Assembly (NCBI GenBank): GCA_963575645.1
Contig: OY754464.1
Location: 32,565,501 to 32,629,500 of the forward strand
Direction: 5' to 3'
DNA from: Xanthostigma xanthostigma
Taxonomy: Eukaryota > Arthropoda > Insecta > Raphidioptera > Raphidiidae
DNA: 64,000 nucleotides
Position numbers and translations under genes: made by a program. Shown in pieces: positions 46,633 through 57,942 of this stretch. The notes under the pieces are model-generated. The model saw only the letters and a list, made by a program, of their open reading frames with translations, was not told where the DNA came from and ran no database searches. Position 1 is the stretch's first letter; every line of letters starts with the position of its first letter.

Positions 46633-47420
46633 TGAATTATAAATTGGTATTTTGATATACATACTAGGTATACCTATAGTCCACATTCCTACGATTTTCA
46701 ATGATAACAATTTAAGTATAGATGCAAATGGTTCTAATAATAATTAGTTTGTTATGTTTCAATTTCCGTGAACAATTTGACAACGCTAATCACAATTGCA
46801 TACCGCATGCGCCCACCCATTTGTTAGTCTTATTTTACCAAAAAAATTACGTACGCCACTTTGCCTTATAATCTTTGAAATATTATGCGGCTTTATTGCT
46901 TTGCCGACTTTAACCCAAACCGTGGATACCTACTTATTTATCTCATTATTCGAATATTTGTTTTTGTTTGAAGAAGTATAATAAAACACTTAATGCCATG
47001 TTAACATTTCTTAAACATCATTTTTACGTTTTATGTAGTTAACAATCTGCGTGGTAATAAATTCATTGTTCTATTTTGTTTGATTGTTGCCGATTTGTGT
47101 GAAGTATTCTGTTTTTATTTAACGCCCACAGGGTCACGGCAGGAGGTAACAGTTATATGTCACTCTTGGACATTGACTAATATATTAATACAACTTATAG
47201 TAAATTTAACTATTCACACAATCTTAACTCTAAAATTATAACTGGATAATTATTTTTTAATAAAATATTATATCTATTTTATAAAAGTTAATATTTACTA
47301 TATTTTATGATAAACCTTGATCTCTATCAATACGATGACTTAAATAATGAATTAAAAAGTAAAAAAAAGCTGTCTATAAGTAATATTCAAAATTAAATTA
47401 AATAAATATTGTTACGACGC
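46633..47420. other. Unannotated AT-rich stretch
   Basis: No gene or repeat pair recognised. Confidence 0.4.
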
Positions 47421-47602
47421 TAATAGTCTAGTCCACATATTGTCTCTTTTTGATGAATTCCAGTCCTCCTTCACCAAAAATTATGATCATGGTGTCATTC
47501 GATTCGGAATGACATCTCGAAACTTTTTGAAAAAATGAAAAAGATATAAACGTTTTAGTGAAAAAAAGAGGAGTTTGGTTTTCTGCGAATATCTCAAAAA
47601 CT

Positions 47603-47610
47603 ATTGCAGA
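47603..47610. other. 8-bp target-site duplication, left (ATTGCAGA)
   Basis: Identical to 48618-48625. Confidence 0.92.
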
Positions 47611-48617
47611 TAGGGTTGCCAGGTAGCCAAGCCAAATGGCCGGACAGACCAGCCAGTTTGACCGGACATTTGGGTAAAAAGGCTGGACAGCCTACATTAT
47701 TGAGGATTTTTTCTCAGTATTAATATGGTACGACAAAAAAATTGTATGCAAAATCAAGCTTTTTTGAATATAACCATAAATCTTGTTAAATTCTAATGAA
47801 ATATAAATAACATCGAATGCCAAATCAGTTCAAGTTTTATTACTAATCAGCCAAAGTCATCAGTCAAAGTTAAATTCTAGATAAACATTTATCATCATTT
47901 TAAATTCTTCTTAAATTCTAATAAAAGGCAATTGCACAAATAAGTCTTATGTACCTGCAATTACTTCCCAAAACAAAATAAAAAACAATCTAAACGAAAC
48001 AAAACTTCTTTTCTTTAAGTTAATAATAGTATATTGTATGACTAGTGAGAGAAGGAGAAGATTCCATGAGCGTGAAATTTGCCGCACGAGCGCAGCGAGC
48101 GCGGTAACACGCACGCGAGTGGAATATTCTCCTTCGATCAATGGTCGCACATAATATTTTATTCAACTAGCACGAGTAATATGTAATCGGGGCACTGATA
48201 AAAGGGGGAAAAATAATAAATCACTTCATTGATTGACGTACACACCGCCCTCGATGCACACAAGATGGCCCTGACTTTCACTGAATTGCGATGCTGTTTT
48301 TATATATACAATACCGCCTACCACGTTCCTATTGGTCCAGAAAATTCATTATCTCACAGTACGGCTCATTATTAGCACTCTACGCGTCAACATGAAGTAA
48401 TTTATTATTTCTCCCGAATTTAGCAGGGCCCCGAACTTAAATATTACTCACGCGTGTTGAATAAAAATCATTAGTCATATTCGCTTGCGCTCGACCACGC
48501 TCGCTCGTTTGCGAAATGTAGAAAGCCTAATAAAAGCCAGACACCGTTTATTTTGGTCGGACACGCAATCAAAAAGCCTAACTATGTCCGGCTTTATCCG
48601 GACGCCTGATAACACTA
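47611..48617. mobile_element. hAT element of 1,007 bp (TAGGGTTGCCAGG ends)
   Basis: Left end TAGGGTTGCCAGGTAGCC, right end mirrored as TAGTGTTATCAGGCGTCC. Exact 8-bp ATTGCAGA duplications flank it. Subterminal GGCCGGACA / TGTCCGGC words repeat near both ends. There is no intact transposase; a GC-richer patch lies at 48080-48130. Confidence 0.9.
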
Positions 48618-48625
48618 ATTGCAGA
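48618..48625. other. 8-bp target-site duplication, right (ATTGCAGA)
   Basis: Exact copy of 47603-47610. Confidence 0.92.
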
Positions 48626-49162
48626 TATCTAAAAACACAAAATATATTCTGAAAGAGTAGGAAATTTTCTACACTAAAGTCCCATCTCCCGGAACTCTAC
48701 CACTAATTTTTGTAATTTTAATGTATAAGTGAAAATAGGGCTAAAACTTTTTTTTTTAATTTTGATCTATGTATTTTTCAATATTTTCGTGTTTTTTAGC
48801 TTGTCATATAAAAAATAGAAAAAAAAATGTTTAGCCCTACTTTCAACTTTTAAATTAAACTTAGAAATATTGGTAGTAGGGTTTCGGGAGGTGGGACTTT
48901 TTGTAGGAAATTTCCTGTTCTTTCAGAATCTTTTTTGTGGTTTCAGATATCTTCATAGTTTCTGAGGTATTCGGAAAAAAAACAAACTCCTCTTTTTTTA
49001 CTAAAATGTTTTTAACTTTTGCAATTTTTTCGTTCCCCACTTCATTTTTCTTCAAAAAGTTTCTAGATGTCATTTTGAATCGAATAACACCATGATCATA
49101 ATTTTCGGTGAAGGAGGACTGAAATTCATCAAAAAGGGACATATGAACTGGACTATAAAGGT

Positions 49163-49222
49163 TCTCACAATAAAGTCGGACAGGTCGGACACGACCGTAA
49201 AAAAACAGACACCTGGCAACCC
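49163..49222 (-). mobile_element. Terminal fragment of the same hAT family
   Basis: On the minus strand: TATAGGGTTGCCAGGTGTCTG, then GGTCGTGTCCGACCTGTCCG, matching the left end at 47611. Only one end is present. Confidence 0.7.
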
Positions 49223-49224
49223 TA

Positions 49225-49680
49225 TACCTAGGCAATAGCATTGCACATCGCTGCTCAATCCTCAGAAATTGTTGATTAGCAGACATGGTTCGGTTTGACC
49301 CTGCCCATTCAGCGACGGATAAAATCGACAACTATTATTTCATTATTGTTTAATTTATGTGAAGAGAACTGCGTTAGGCGTTTCTTGCTGTAATCGTTTT
49401 TCAAGACTATTGTCTTTTTATTTAGAGCAATAAACATTTATTTATTTATTGGAACACAAAAGACGAATTTCCATTACAAAAAAATTGCCATTCATTTATA
49501 TCATTAGTTATTGAGTAAACCAAAATTATTGCAATAGATACAAGGCTCGAATGTAATAAAATATTATAGAAGTTCAACATGCTTACGTTCATAATTAAAG
49601 CCAACGTCTCTAAGCATTCGTTACATTTAAGAAAAGTCACGACATAATAATTGTTACTCCGTACGCGTCAAGAACATGGA
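49225..49680 (+). repeat. Dispersed repeat of about 440 bp, copy 2
   Basis: Same family and orientation as 16850-17285; keeps GTTGATTAGCAGACATGG, AAAATTATTGCAATAG, GTAATAAAATATT, ATAATTAAAG and CGTTACATTTAAG. Here it follows the hAT terminal fragment directly. Confidence 0.7.
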
Positions 49681-49911
49681 TTTTCTAGCATAAGGTAAAA
49701 TAATTTGTTTATAGTTACAAGAATAATATTTCTCTTAATGACATTAGCAAACACGCAATAATAATTTAAATCATAGATTAAAACGAAATAATAATTGTAC
49801 TCTTAAAAACTTTGGCAAACACAAATTACTTGTTTAGATCTTAATAGTTCGCTGAGATCGTCCGCACAACAGGTGATACGAAAGCAATTAAAGTTACTAG
49901 GCTTCTATTCT

Positions 49912-50060
49912 CCGAACCTAAATAGTTATTTGTTCATCAGGAATAAATAGCGATAATTCAATTCACTATAGTTAAATTTACTGAGCAGATATAAATCGTA
50001 AAAATAATTACTCTGTCCAATTTCAAGGTTATAAATATTTATTCGCCTGATAAAATTATG
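49912..50060 (+). repeat. AATAAATAGCGAT repeat, copy 3
   Basis: TCAGGAATAAATAGCGATAA to TATTTATTCGCCTGATAAAA; matches 42970-43140 closely. Confidence 0.8.
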
Positions 50061-51049
50061 GCTGCAACATAGGATAGAGAAGTGATTTTGCATCTTTGCA
50101 TCTGGATCTCATATAGGTTCCAACTCTTTGAACCGGCTCAAAAAGATTATTATTAGTTCTGAATATGTTACTGCAACTGTTATTTATTAATGTTAACCGA
50201 TAAATACGGCACGACGTTTTGCTTAAAAATAAAATTAGTTTTCCAATTGAAATCAAATTTGAGATAATTAAAATTGAGCGTGCTAATAAACTTTATTCCC
50301 AGTGCATAAGAAATTATTATAACGAACTATGATGAAATACTAATATGTTGTTTATACAAAAATTTAAATAATGTATTTTATACTTAACATTATTTTAAAA
50401 CATTCTATGTGTGAAGAGATCCTTTTGGATGCACCTAATTAATGAAAAAAGAGTACAGGAGAAGACACAGTGATAACATTTAAGTAACTATTTTAACGTC
50501 CATTGGACCGATTTTGTTCATAATACGATAAACCTAACCACAGGATCCTATGTTGTTTCGTTTTTAATACAACAAATGTGAAAATTTTTACTACACACAG
50601 ATACATTATATGTACAAAAATCAGGAAATGATTTCAAATGATTCCTAGGGTGTCAAAATAGAAGACCTATTAATACCCCGGAAAAAAATTCAGGCTAAAT
50701 TCAAAACTTCCCTATTATAGTAGAGGTGGGAAGTTTGTTTCGTTGATGTACAGATGCGATCTCGTGTACTACATATTTTAATTTTTTTCTTGGGTTTTTA
50801 AACACAGTTTTATTTAAAAATTTACCAAAATATAATATTTGAAACGGAGTTTGTGCTATTGTTAGTAGTTTATAAAACTGTTTTTAAAAGAATTAATAAA
50901 ATTAATAATAATTAAACTTTATAGGTTAAATTAATTTTATCTACATTTTATTAAATATAAGTTAAGTTCAATCTTGTTTATCAATCTTTCGACAAGCAAT
51001 TCAGACGCTATAGTCTAGACACCACACTGTATTAATTGTTTCATGTTTA
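50061..51049. other. Unannotated stretch
   Basis: No gene or repeat pair recognised. The 5' end of the LINE below may extend into the last 100-150 bases. Confidence 0.4.
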
Positions 51050-51168
51050 TATTATAAAAACAATGTCGTGCGCAACTTCGAAGATTGTTGGTAGTATATA
51101 TTAGATATCGTGTCCATCGAGATAATTAATAAGAAAAAAAATTATTAGTTGTTGATAGTAAAACTTTA

Positions 51169-51839
51169 GTTAATTGTGATGTATGCCAAAAACCTTTCCA
51201 CTACACGTGTGCTGATTTATCTGATAATGAAGTGAAATTTTTTAGGAATACTGCTAAACGAGTCGTTAAATGGGAATGCCAAAAGTGTAGTTCTCATAAA
51301 AATATTTTTATATCTCTACAAAAAACTCTGCCTGAATTGCAAGAACAAATTAAAACTTTGAATGATCGTATCTCGCGCATCAATCCAGTAGGTAGCATCT
51401 TTGAATCTGAAGATGTTGTCAACGAAGTGTTACTGAGTGACAAAGCCGTCAAAAAATTTTTTTGATTTTTGATCTACCAGAAATTGAAGAAAACCTCGAC
51501 AATTCGAAGAATGACTTAGATGCCGTTCAAGATATTTTAAAACCTATCTTTAACTCGCCACCAGAAGTGAATGGAGTTTTTAGACTGGGTATGCGTAATC
51601 CTGAACGTCCACGTCCAGTAAAAGTGATATTTAACAGTGTTGTTGATGCTAAGCAGGTACTAATCAATCAGCGTAGACTACGGCGTGCTGCCTTACCCAA
51701 CATCTCAATAAAAAATGATCAAACAGTTAGGCAACGTGAACATTTGAAATTTCTTAGTCAAGAATTAGAAGAGCGCATAGAAAAAGGCGAAGCAGAAGTA
51801 ACGATTAAGTATATTAAAATTTTTTTTTTTTTTAGATGA
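51169..51839 (+). pseudogene. LINE ORF1: PHD-type finger, coiled coil, RNA-binding-like region
   Basis: In the first frame (51169-51465) CDVC, FHYTC and WECQKC give the zinc-ligand order of a PHD-like finger (CxxC, HxxxC, CxxC), followed by a leucine-rich helical stretch LQKTLPELQEQIKTLNDRIS. A frameshift at a T-run (about 51455-51470) leads to the second frame (51462-51839): DLPEIEENLDNSKNDLDAVQ, FRLGMRNPERPRPVKVIF, RRAALPNISIKNDQTVRQRE, and LEERIEKGEAEVTIKYIKI. This is the nucleic-acid-binding region seen in LINE ORF1 proteins (RLG..PRPxKVxF, isiKnDxTxxQRexL). In living relatives these proteins coat the LINE RNA. The frameshift makes this copy inactive. The start codon is not clear because the 5' end is uncertain. 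Confidence 0.75.
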
Positions 51840-51843
51840 GTTT

Positions 51844-52004
51844 AGTTACAGTTAGTAATTATTATAATATATTACAGAATAGCTATGAGTGAATCAAAGG
51901 TGACATTGTTTGAAAAAATAAACTAATTTTTCTATGTTGATAGCGTTGTAACAATGGGTGTTTCTTAACAATTGTAGCAAACAGTAGCTACTCTGTAATA
52001 TATT
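51844..52004. mobile_element. Internally deleted copy of the tRNA-like foldback
   Basis: TTACAGTTAGTAATTATTAT matches 37100-37120, and from AGCTATGAGTGAATCAAAGG to CAGTAGCTACTCTGTAATAT it matches the centre and right arm of 37121-37749. Most of both tRNA-like domains is missing. It lies inside the LINE and so inserted after it. Confidence 0.75.
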
Positions 52005-52074
52005 AAAAATATCCCTACTTTAGTCTCATAAAAATGTACGCAACTACGCAGCCAATACTAACACAATAAAAAAC

Positions 52075-52610
52075 GGCTTTATAAACATTCGGTCAATAAT
52101 GAAAAATTTAGACTTTGTAAAAATGTCCATTGAAAAAATATGATCTATTCTTTATTACAGAAACCCGGTTAGTCTCTAACTATACCTGCGAAGATTTAAA
52201 TATTACCAATTACAATTTTTTAGAAAGGACAGACAAACGGATCGAGGAGGCGATGTAGGAGTATTTGTTAAATCTATGCTAAAATGTGAAATTATAGAAC
52301 TTCCTAGCAATCAAATCGAACAAATCTGGATTAAAGTTATTGCCTTGTTTGGAAACTTATATACACCACCTAATACCAGTTCTAAAGGATATGATTTACT
52401 AGAAAAAAAAACGTAAGAGAGCTGTTTATTAACAATGATAACATTATATGCCTGGGCGATTTTAACGTTGATCTCCCTATTTGGTGATTTGGGATTCAAA
52501 CAAATAATTATTAATGAACCAACTAGAGTTACCGAAAACTCTTCAACTTTAATCGACCATCTGCATACCCAGGATGAATGTATCATCAGTAATCTAAAAT
52601 AATATGCTCC
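52075..52610 (+). pseudogene. LINE ORF2 endonuclease region, broken
   Basis: Reading across frames: SIMKNLDFVKMSIEKYDLFF, then ITETRLVSNYTCEDL, then GVFVKSMLKCEI, IEQIWIKVI, NLYTPPNTSSKGY, and NEPTRVTENSSTLIDHL. These are the ordered motifs of an APE-type endonuclease (N-I-R-S, I-x-x-E-T-x-L, G-G-x-x-x-F-V, I-W-V, Y-x-P-P, and the final T-x-x-S-x-I-D-H/L). In active LINEs this domain nicks the target DNA to prime reverse transcription. Several frameshifts and stops break it here. Confidence 0.75.
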
Positions 52611-53292
52611 GCTTGGAACAACTGATCATAACCTGATAATCTTCGATTGTTATTTTCCAAAGGAAAGACCAAACATAGATATAATATGTTCGCCAGAAAC
52701 TTTAATAGCATCCGTAATGATGATTTTGTTGATTTGGCATGGGGTTTGGATTGGTTTGGAGTTAATTATTATGTTTCAAATATTGATATCAAATTAACTT
52801 TTTTAACAGCCTTCTAAACAAACTTCTAGATAATCATGCACCTATGCAATGTTTTGAGGTTAAAAGTCGCAAACCAATTTGGCTTTGAGACGTAGAGACA
52901 ACGTATGGCTAAGATTTAACAAAACGAAAGTAAAATCTGATTGGAATTTTATCTGAAACTTCGAAATTGTGTCAATAAAAGTGTTAGGCTCGCGAAGCAG
53001 AACATAATAAGGACCTTGTAAATAATAACGCGAATAATCCAGTTAAATAATGGAAACAGTTGGGTAACTTAAATATTCATAAAAAAAACAGCCTGTAAAC
53101 ACTGTGTCACCTAATTTCGAGTCAAGTGATGCTAACGCGTTAAATGATTTTTTTTTTAAACTACTCTGTGTCTGCTCAAATGATACGTCCTCTGAAGTAA
53201 AACTCTTGCTATCAAACTGTCCGGCTGTGTCTGAAACTTTTAATTTTCGCTGTGTTTCTGAATATGAACATATTAATTTCAATTAAAACTAA

Positions 53293-54753
53293 GTGCAGCG
53301 GTGTGACAATATCAATATTGAAGAGATAATGTGGTGTCTCCCGTTTTGTCTCAAATCATTAACGGATTTAATTAATTTCTCTCTGATTTCTGGAGCAATA
53401 CCGTCACAATGGAAAAGCGCATTAATAACTCCTGTCCCTAAACAAAAAAATTCCTCTGGTTTTCAAGATTTGCGTCCTGTGAGTATTCTACCGGTACTTT
53501 CTAAAGTGTTGGAGAGAGCTGTTGCTGAGCAAGTTGGTAAATTTATAAAAGCTAATTCTATTCTCTATAAATTTCAATCCGGTTTTAGAGAACATTACAG
53601 TACTAACTCAACACTGTTAGCAGTAACTAATGCTAATAAATCAAGCACAGATGAAGATCGGGTTATTATTTTGGTGTTACTTGACTTTTCAAAGGATTTC
53701 GACGGACTAAGCCATAGTTTATTGTTAGCTAAATTACGCTCGTATGGTTTCTCTCTCTCTCATTCAGCAGTACAAACCAAAATAACATTTAATGGTGACC
53801 TTAAAATATCAAATTCAGTGAACATACCTTCGAGAGTCCCTCAAGGCAGAATTTTAGGCCCTATTCTATTAAATTTATATTTGGCAGACTTTACATAATG
53901 TGATTAAATTTAGCCAGGTTTTCCAATATACCGATAACACCCAGATATTGATATCGTTTGATATTGACAAAGCACAATCTGCTATTGCGCAACTCAATGA
54001 AGACAGTAAATCTATTGAACAATGGGCGCTGGCACATAACCTTCTGATAAATGCTAAAAAAACGTTGTTTTGCCTATTGCCTCTAAAAGAAAAATTGATA
54101 TCTACCAATATAAAGGTTTGTGATTTATCAATGCCTTGTTCTACACGTGCTAAAAACTTGGGGGTTATTTTTGACTGCTCGTTTTCTTGGGAACATATGT
54201 ATCAACATTATGCCAAAACATTTATTTCAAACTTAAGTCTTTATGTCGGTTTAAATATTCATTGTGTCAATCGATAAAAATAAAACTTGTAAATTCTCTA
54301 ATTATGTCTATGATAAACTACTGTGATTGTGTCTACCGTGGTTTAAATCAAACACTCAGTGAAAACTTCAACGTATACAGAACTATTGCATTAGGTTTAT
54401 ATGTAATTTGAAACGTTCTGAACGCATTCATTCGTACTCAAAAAGAACTGAAACTGCTAGATCTTAAGGATTCTAGACATGTACATTTATTAAGTTTGAT
54501 TCACACGATTTCTTATAATAGAAATTGTAACTACTTAAGTGAATTATTAATACCGTTGTCTAGTTTCCACTCATATGATACCAAAAACAGTACAGAACTT
54601 TATATTCATAAGAGTAAAACGCTAATCGGTGCAACTAATTTTTTAAGTTATTGGGCCAAGATTATGGAGCAGTGTCAACCTAATATAAGATGTTTAAAAA
54701 GTGTCAAATCATTTGTTAAGGCCATTAAAGACTTAATACTCGAAAACTACTAA
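53293..54753 (+). pseudogene. LINE ORF2 reverse transcriptase, broken
   Basis: 53293-53898 reads GAIPSQWKSALITPVPKQKN, then DLRPVSILPVLSKVLERAVA, then FQSGFREHYSTNSTLLAVT, VLLDFSKDFDGLSHSLLLAKL, and RVPQGRILGPILLNLYLADF: the standard non-LTR RT blocks in order (RPVSxLPxxSKxxE, QSGFR, LDFSKAFD, PQGxxLGPxLF). After a frameshift near 53898, 53900-54277 reads QYTDNTQ, in place of the usual Y-A-D-D box, so one catalytic aspartate is lost. The following frames (54187-54753) continue the thumb and C-terminal region (INYCDCVYRGLN). At least two frameshifts; it is inactive. Confidence 0.85.
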
Positions 54754-54988
54754 CAAATCTTTTGCTTTTCTTATATTGTATACGCATATAATACCTACCT
54801 ATATTATATTTCATCAGTTATATTACGTTACTTTGTACCAATTGCGCTATTTTGTATTCACTACGTTACTTTTTACTAATCTTTTTTTGTAAATTTTATA
54901 TGTACCTACACTTATTATCGATGGGGCAGATTGAAATCAGCTTCGGTTGCTGTTCTGTACCCAAATAAAGAATATTTATTATTATTAT

Positions 54989-56057
54989 CAATTAAGTGAA
55001 TTCGTCATCCCTACATTTATAACCAGTAACCAATAGCAACGAATTATACAGGTTGCAGAAAGGTATAAAGTGCATTCCTCCAACCATACTGTGTGGTCGA
55101 ATCGGTCAGATCCGTTTGACAGCCAACACAAATGAATATATTGTAATGTTCACAGTTGGTCTACCTCACCGTCGGATACGCTGGAATACTGCAACTACAG
55201 TATACCTTCGTATTATTTGTTATGGTATCACAGGCTAGGTTGTCTCTACCACAGGCTGATTGCTCGCAGACCAAAGCGGCCAAGTTCAATTGTGAGTTAC
55301 GTTTTATTATGCTTATAGTTCCATAAAAAAAATTGCAACTCGAGTTTCACTCTCTTTCAGATTCCTATCGACTTGAAACTTTGCAGTCATATCTAGTTTT
55401 GATGACAATACAATATTCTGATATTTTGACTGTAATAATATTTGTATAACAAGTTAAAAATAAAAATACATAGTGGAAGTGACGCTGCTGCTGGTGGGAA
55501 AACGCGTCGTCACTAAATAGACTTCAGATTTAGGAGCTCCACTGGTAAAAAATAAAATGCATAATTTCAAAAACCATATAAAACGCGATTTTCGCAACGC
55601 ACCAAAAAGTAGAAAATACATTTTTTCCTATAACGTATAAAATCGTGGGGCACTCGATCAATTAAATAAAAAATAGAAAAGAAAGAAATTTCTTTTTTTA
55701 TTTTTAGTGCGTTGAAATAAGCGTATTTTTAATACAAATAAATTTTTAAATATAAATTTTATTGCAAGACATTTCTAGGATCATTATCAATAAAACGATA
55801 TGGAATACCGAATCAATTAAATTGCGTTATTTACGGATATATGATACTTGTGATCAAAGTAAATTTAACCAAAAATGCATTGTCAATATGAAGCAAATTA
55901 TTTTTATTTCTTTCAAAGGAAAAATTGCTTAGTCTGTACGACTATTTCCCGCGAATTCGTCTGCGTTGGATTCTAAATATTTTTACTCTTAAAAAAAAAA
56001 ACACTCTATAGTAAATACCTATATGTCTTAAAAGAGAAACATCTTTCAAGTTAGATA
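54989..56057. other. Unannotated stretch
   Basis: No gene or repeat pair recognised. Confidence 0.4.
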
Positions 56058-56065
56058 CATGTTTC

Positions 56066-56577
56066 TAGTGTCCAACCGAAGCTTCGGCTTCGGCCACCTT
56101 CAGCAAAATTTTCAGCAAAATGGGCCGACGTTTTGGCCGAAGTCGAAGGTTTCTAACAAGCGCCAAAATTGAACGAACTGTTACGATTGAGCGAGAGTGC
56201 GATGGACGTGGCGACGCGCGGGGTCACACTGCATTGTGGACTTGAGCTAGCCAACCGGCGGCGGCGCCATCAGCAACCAAAACGTACGCTTATTTAAACA
56301 CCTACTTTGTTTACTGTCTTGTATTTGTTTTGTCTCAATTCAATTGTGATAATTCTTATGTGATTGAGAAGTAGAGAAGACTAGGCTAGTGAAAAGCGCA
56401 AGAAAATCGGAAAAAAATCATTTATATTATTAATTTATATAGCTTGTAGCAGTTGTAACTTGTAGCGAATCTTAAACTGATTTTCTTAGGGTTCTTAAGT
56501 CTCTGGCTTCGGCCGAAGGTTGTGACGATAACCGATTAATTGGCTTCGGCCAGAAAGCGATCTTCGGTCAGACACTA
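56066..56577. mobile_element. hAT MITE with TTCGGC subterminal repeats
   Basis: Ends TAGTGTCCAACCGAAG and mirrored TAGTGTCTGACCGAAG. Flanks CATGTTTC (56058-56065) and CATATTTC (56578-56585) agree at seven of eight positions, as for an older 8-bp duplication. GGCTTCGGCC words cluster near both ends. The GC-rich core (about 56185-56280) is unlike the surrounding AT-rich DNA. There is no coding frame. Confidence 0.85.
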
Positions 56578-56585
56578 CATATTTC

Positions 56586-57543
56586 TCACATCAGTAGAAT
56601 TACCTATTTAGTCTATCGAAAATCTGTAATCTATTTCCCTCTTCAGGGGTGGATTAAATTTAATAAATGTCTTGCCTTTGTAGTTTAAATGTACAGTGAA
56701 ACAGCATATCTACCATAATAATTGTGCTCTTTTAGATAGAAGCATGTTTGGCATTCACTATGAGTCTCTCGTTACATTTTCAATCTCAAGATAATTTTAC
56801 CCTTCCATGTCAAAAGAAGTTTTACTTCAAAAAATAATTGCATGTAGCACGCAGCAGCGTCAACGGCTGCTGGTCGCGGCGATTGGAGATCACAGCCTAA
56901 GTAAAATGTAATTAAATTCCCATATAAATAAAGACACTCGTGTTTAAAGGCATGGTAATGATCAGGGCATCTCATTGCATAGGTGATACACTACATGAAA
57001 AATCCCAATTTTGTGAGGGTTAACACTTCGTAATAAAGCATTTCCGGATTAAATGTTCTCAACTTTTTTCTTAAAATCAGCTATGGAATTATCCTTCGAA
57101 GTTTGTTGGTATAATTTTTAAACAGTCTGTATATACTTATGCAATATAGTGTTCATACAACTAGCAACAACAAAGTTGCAAGTTAGTTGTCAGTCGGCAA
57201 GCATGTTAAGATACGACATCTTGTGTACCAACTTCACACAACATAATATATATGTCTACCTTTATCTAAAACTGCACAAACAATAAACGGTGCATATGCA
57301 CAAATCAACCAATAGAACCTACCGCCGCCAGGTGTGTGGCATGAACAACCTTTACTAGTGGAGCGTGCTATTCAAAGTCCTTAGAAGCGACTTTCTTTGA
57401 GAAAAAATATTTTTGTTTAATTTATCTCATCATTGTGTAGACAACTGAAATATTTTTTCACAGAATATAGTCTTCCATTTTTATATAATTAGACATCGGA
57501 AATCATTGAAATGTTCAGTTTTGTTCCTTAAAATTAAGACTTG
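56586..57543. other. Unannotated stretch
   Basis: A 67-codon minus-strand frame at 56772-56975 has no family features; AGAAGTTTTACTTCA recurs at 56814. Confidence 0.4.
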
Positions 57544-57942
57544 AAAGGACCCCATACAAACCTTATGAGATTTGGTTCTCGGTTAAAATTATCGAAAATG
57601 GTTTTATTTTATAGTTTCAAGGTCACTATGAAAAAGTGTCCATAGGCGCATAGCCTAAAAACCAATAGATTTTTAGCTGAGGTTTTAGATATAGGGATAT
57701 CCATTGAAATCACAATCTTAAAAAATCCTAAGCTTTAGAAATATTTTTTCGAGTGCGCTGAATCCGACTATGACATTATTATTTTATACATGGTGACACC
57801 TTCCAACATTACCTAGTTTTCGACTATTTTTCTGTTTCCAAAAAAGTACACTTTTTCTTAGTGACCTTTAAACTATAAAATAAAACCATTTTCGATCAAT
57901 TTAACCGAGAACCAAATTTCATAAGGTTTGTGCGGGGCCTTT
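57544..57942. mobile_element. MITE, AAAGG(A)CCC family, copy 2
   Basis: Same family as 45777-46294: AAAGGACCCCATACAAACC to GGTTTGTGCGGGGCCTTT, with the same inner words (TTTATTTTATAGTTTCAAGG, GATATAGGGATATCCATTGA). Its right arm is shorter than in copy 1. Confidence 0.85.

Larger units (their letters stand above)
47421..49160. repeat. Foldback split by a hAT insertion
   Basis: The left arm (47421-47610 continuing at 48626-48750) and right arm (about 48829-49160) pair: TTTTTGATGAATTCCAGTCC, TTATGATCATGGTGT, GACATCTCGAAACTTTTTGA and GGGCTAAAAC words are mirrored. The left arm is interrupted by the hAT element at 47611-48617; removing it restores the pairing. Confidence 0.88.
51050..54988 (+). 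mobile_element. Near full-length, broken CR1-like LINE
   Basis: Order of parts: ORF1 with zinc finger (51169-51839), apurinic-type endonuclease (about 52075-52610), reverse transcriptase (about 53290-54280), C-terminal region to 54753, then a short 3' region ending in AATAAAG and a (TTA)n tail at 54970-54988. The content and order fit the CR1/Jockey superfamily. Frames are shifted in several places, and a foldback fragment (51844-52004) sits between ORF1 and ORF2. The 5' end is approximate and no target duplication was identified. Confidence 0.85.
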
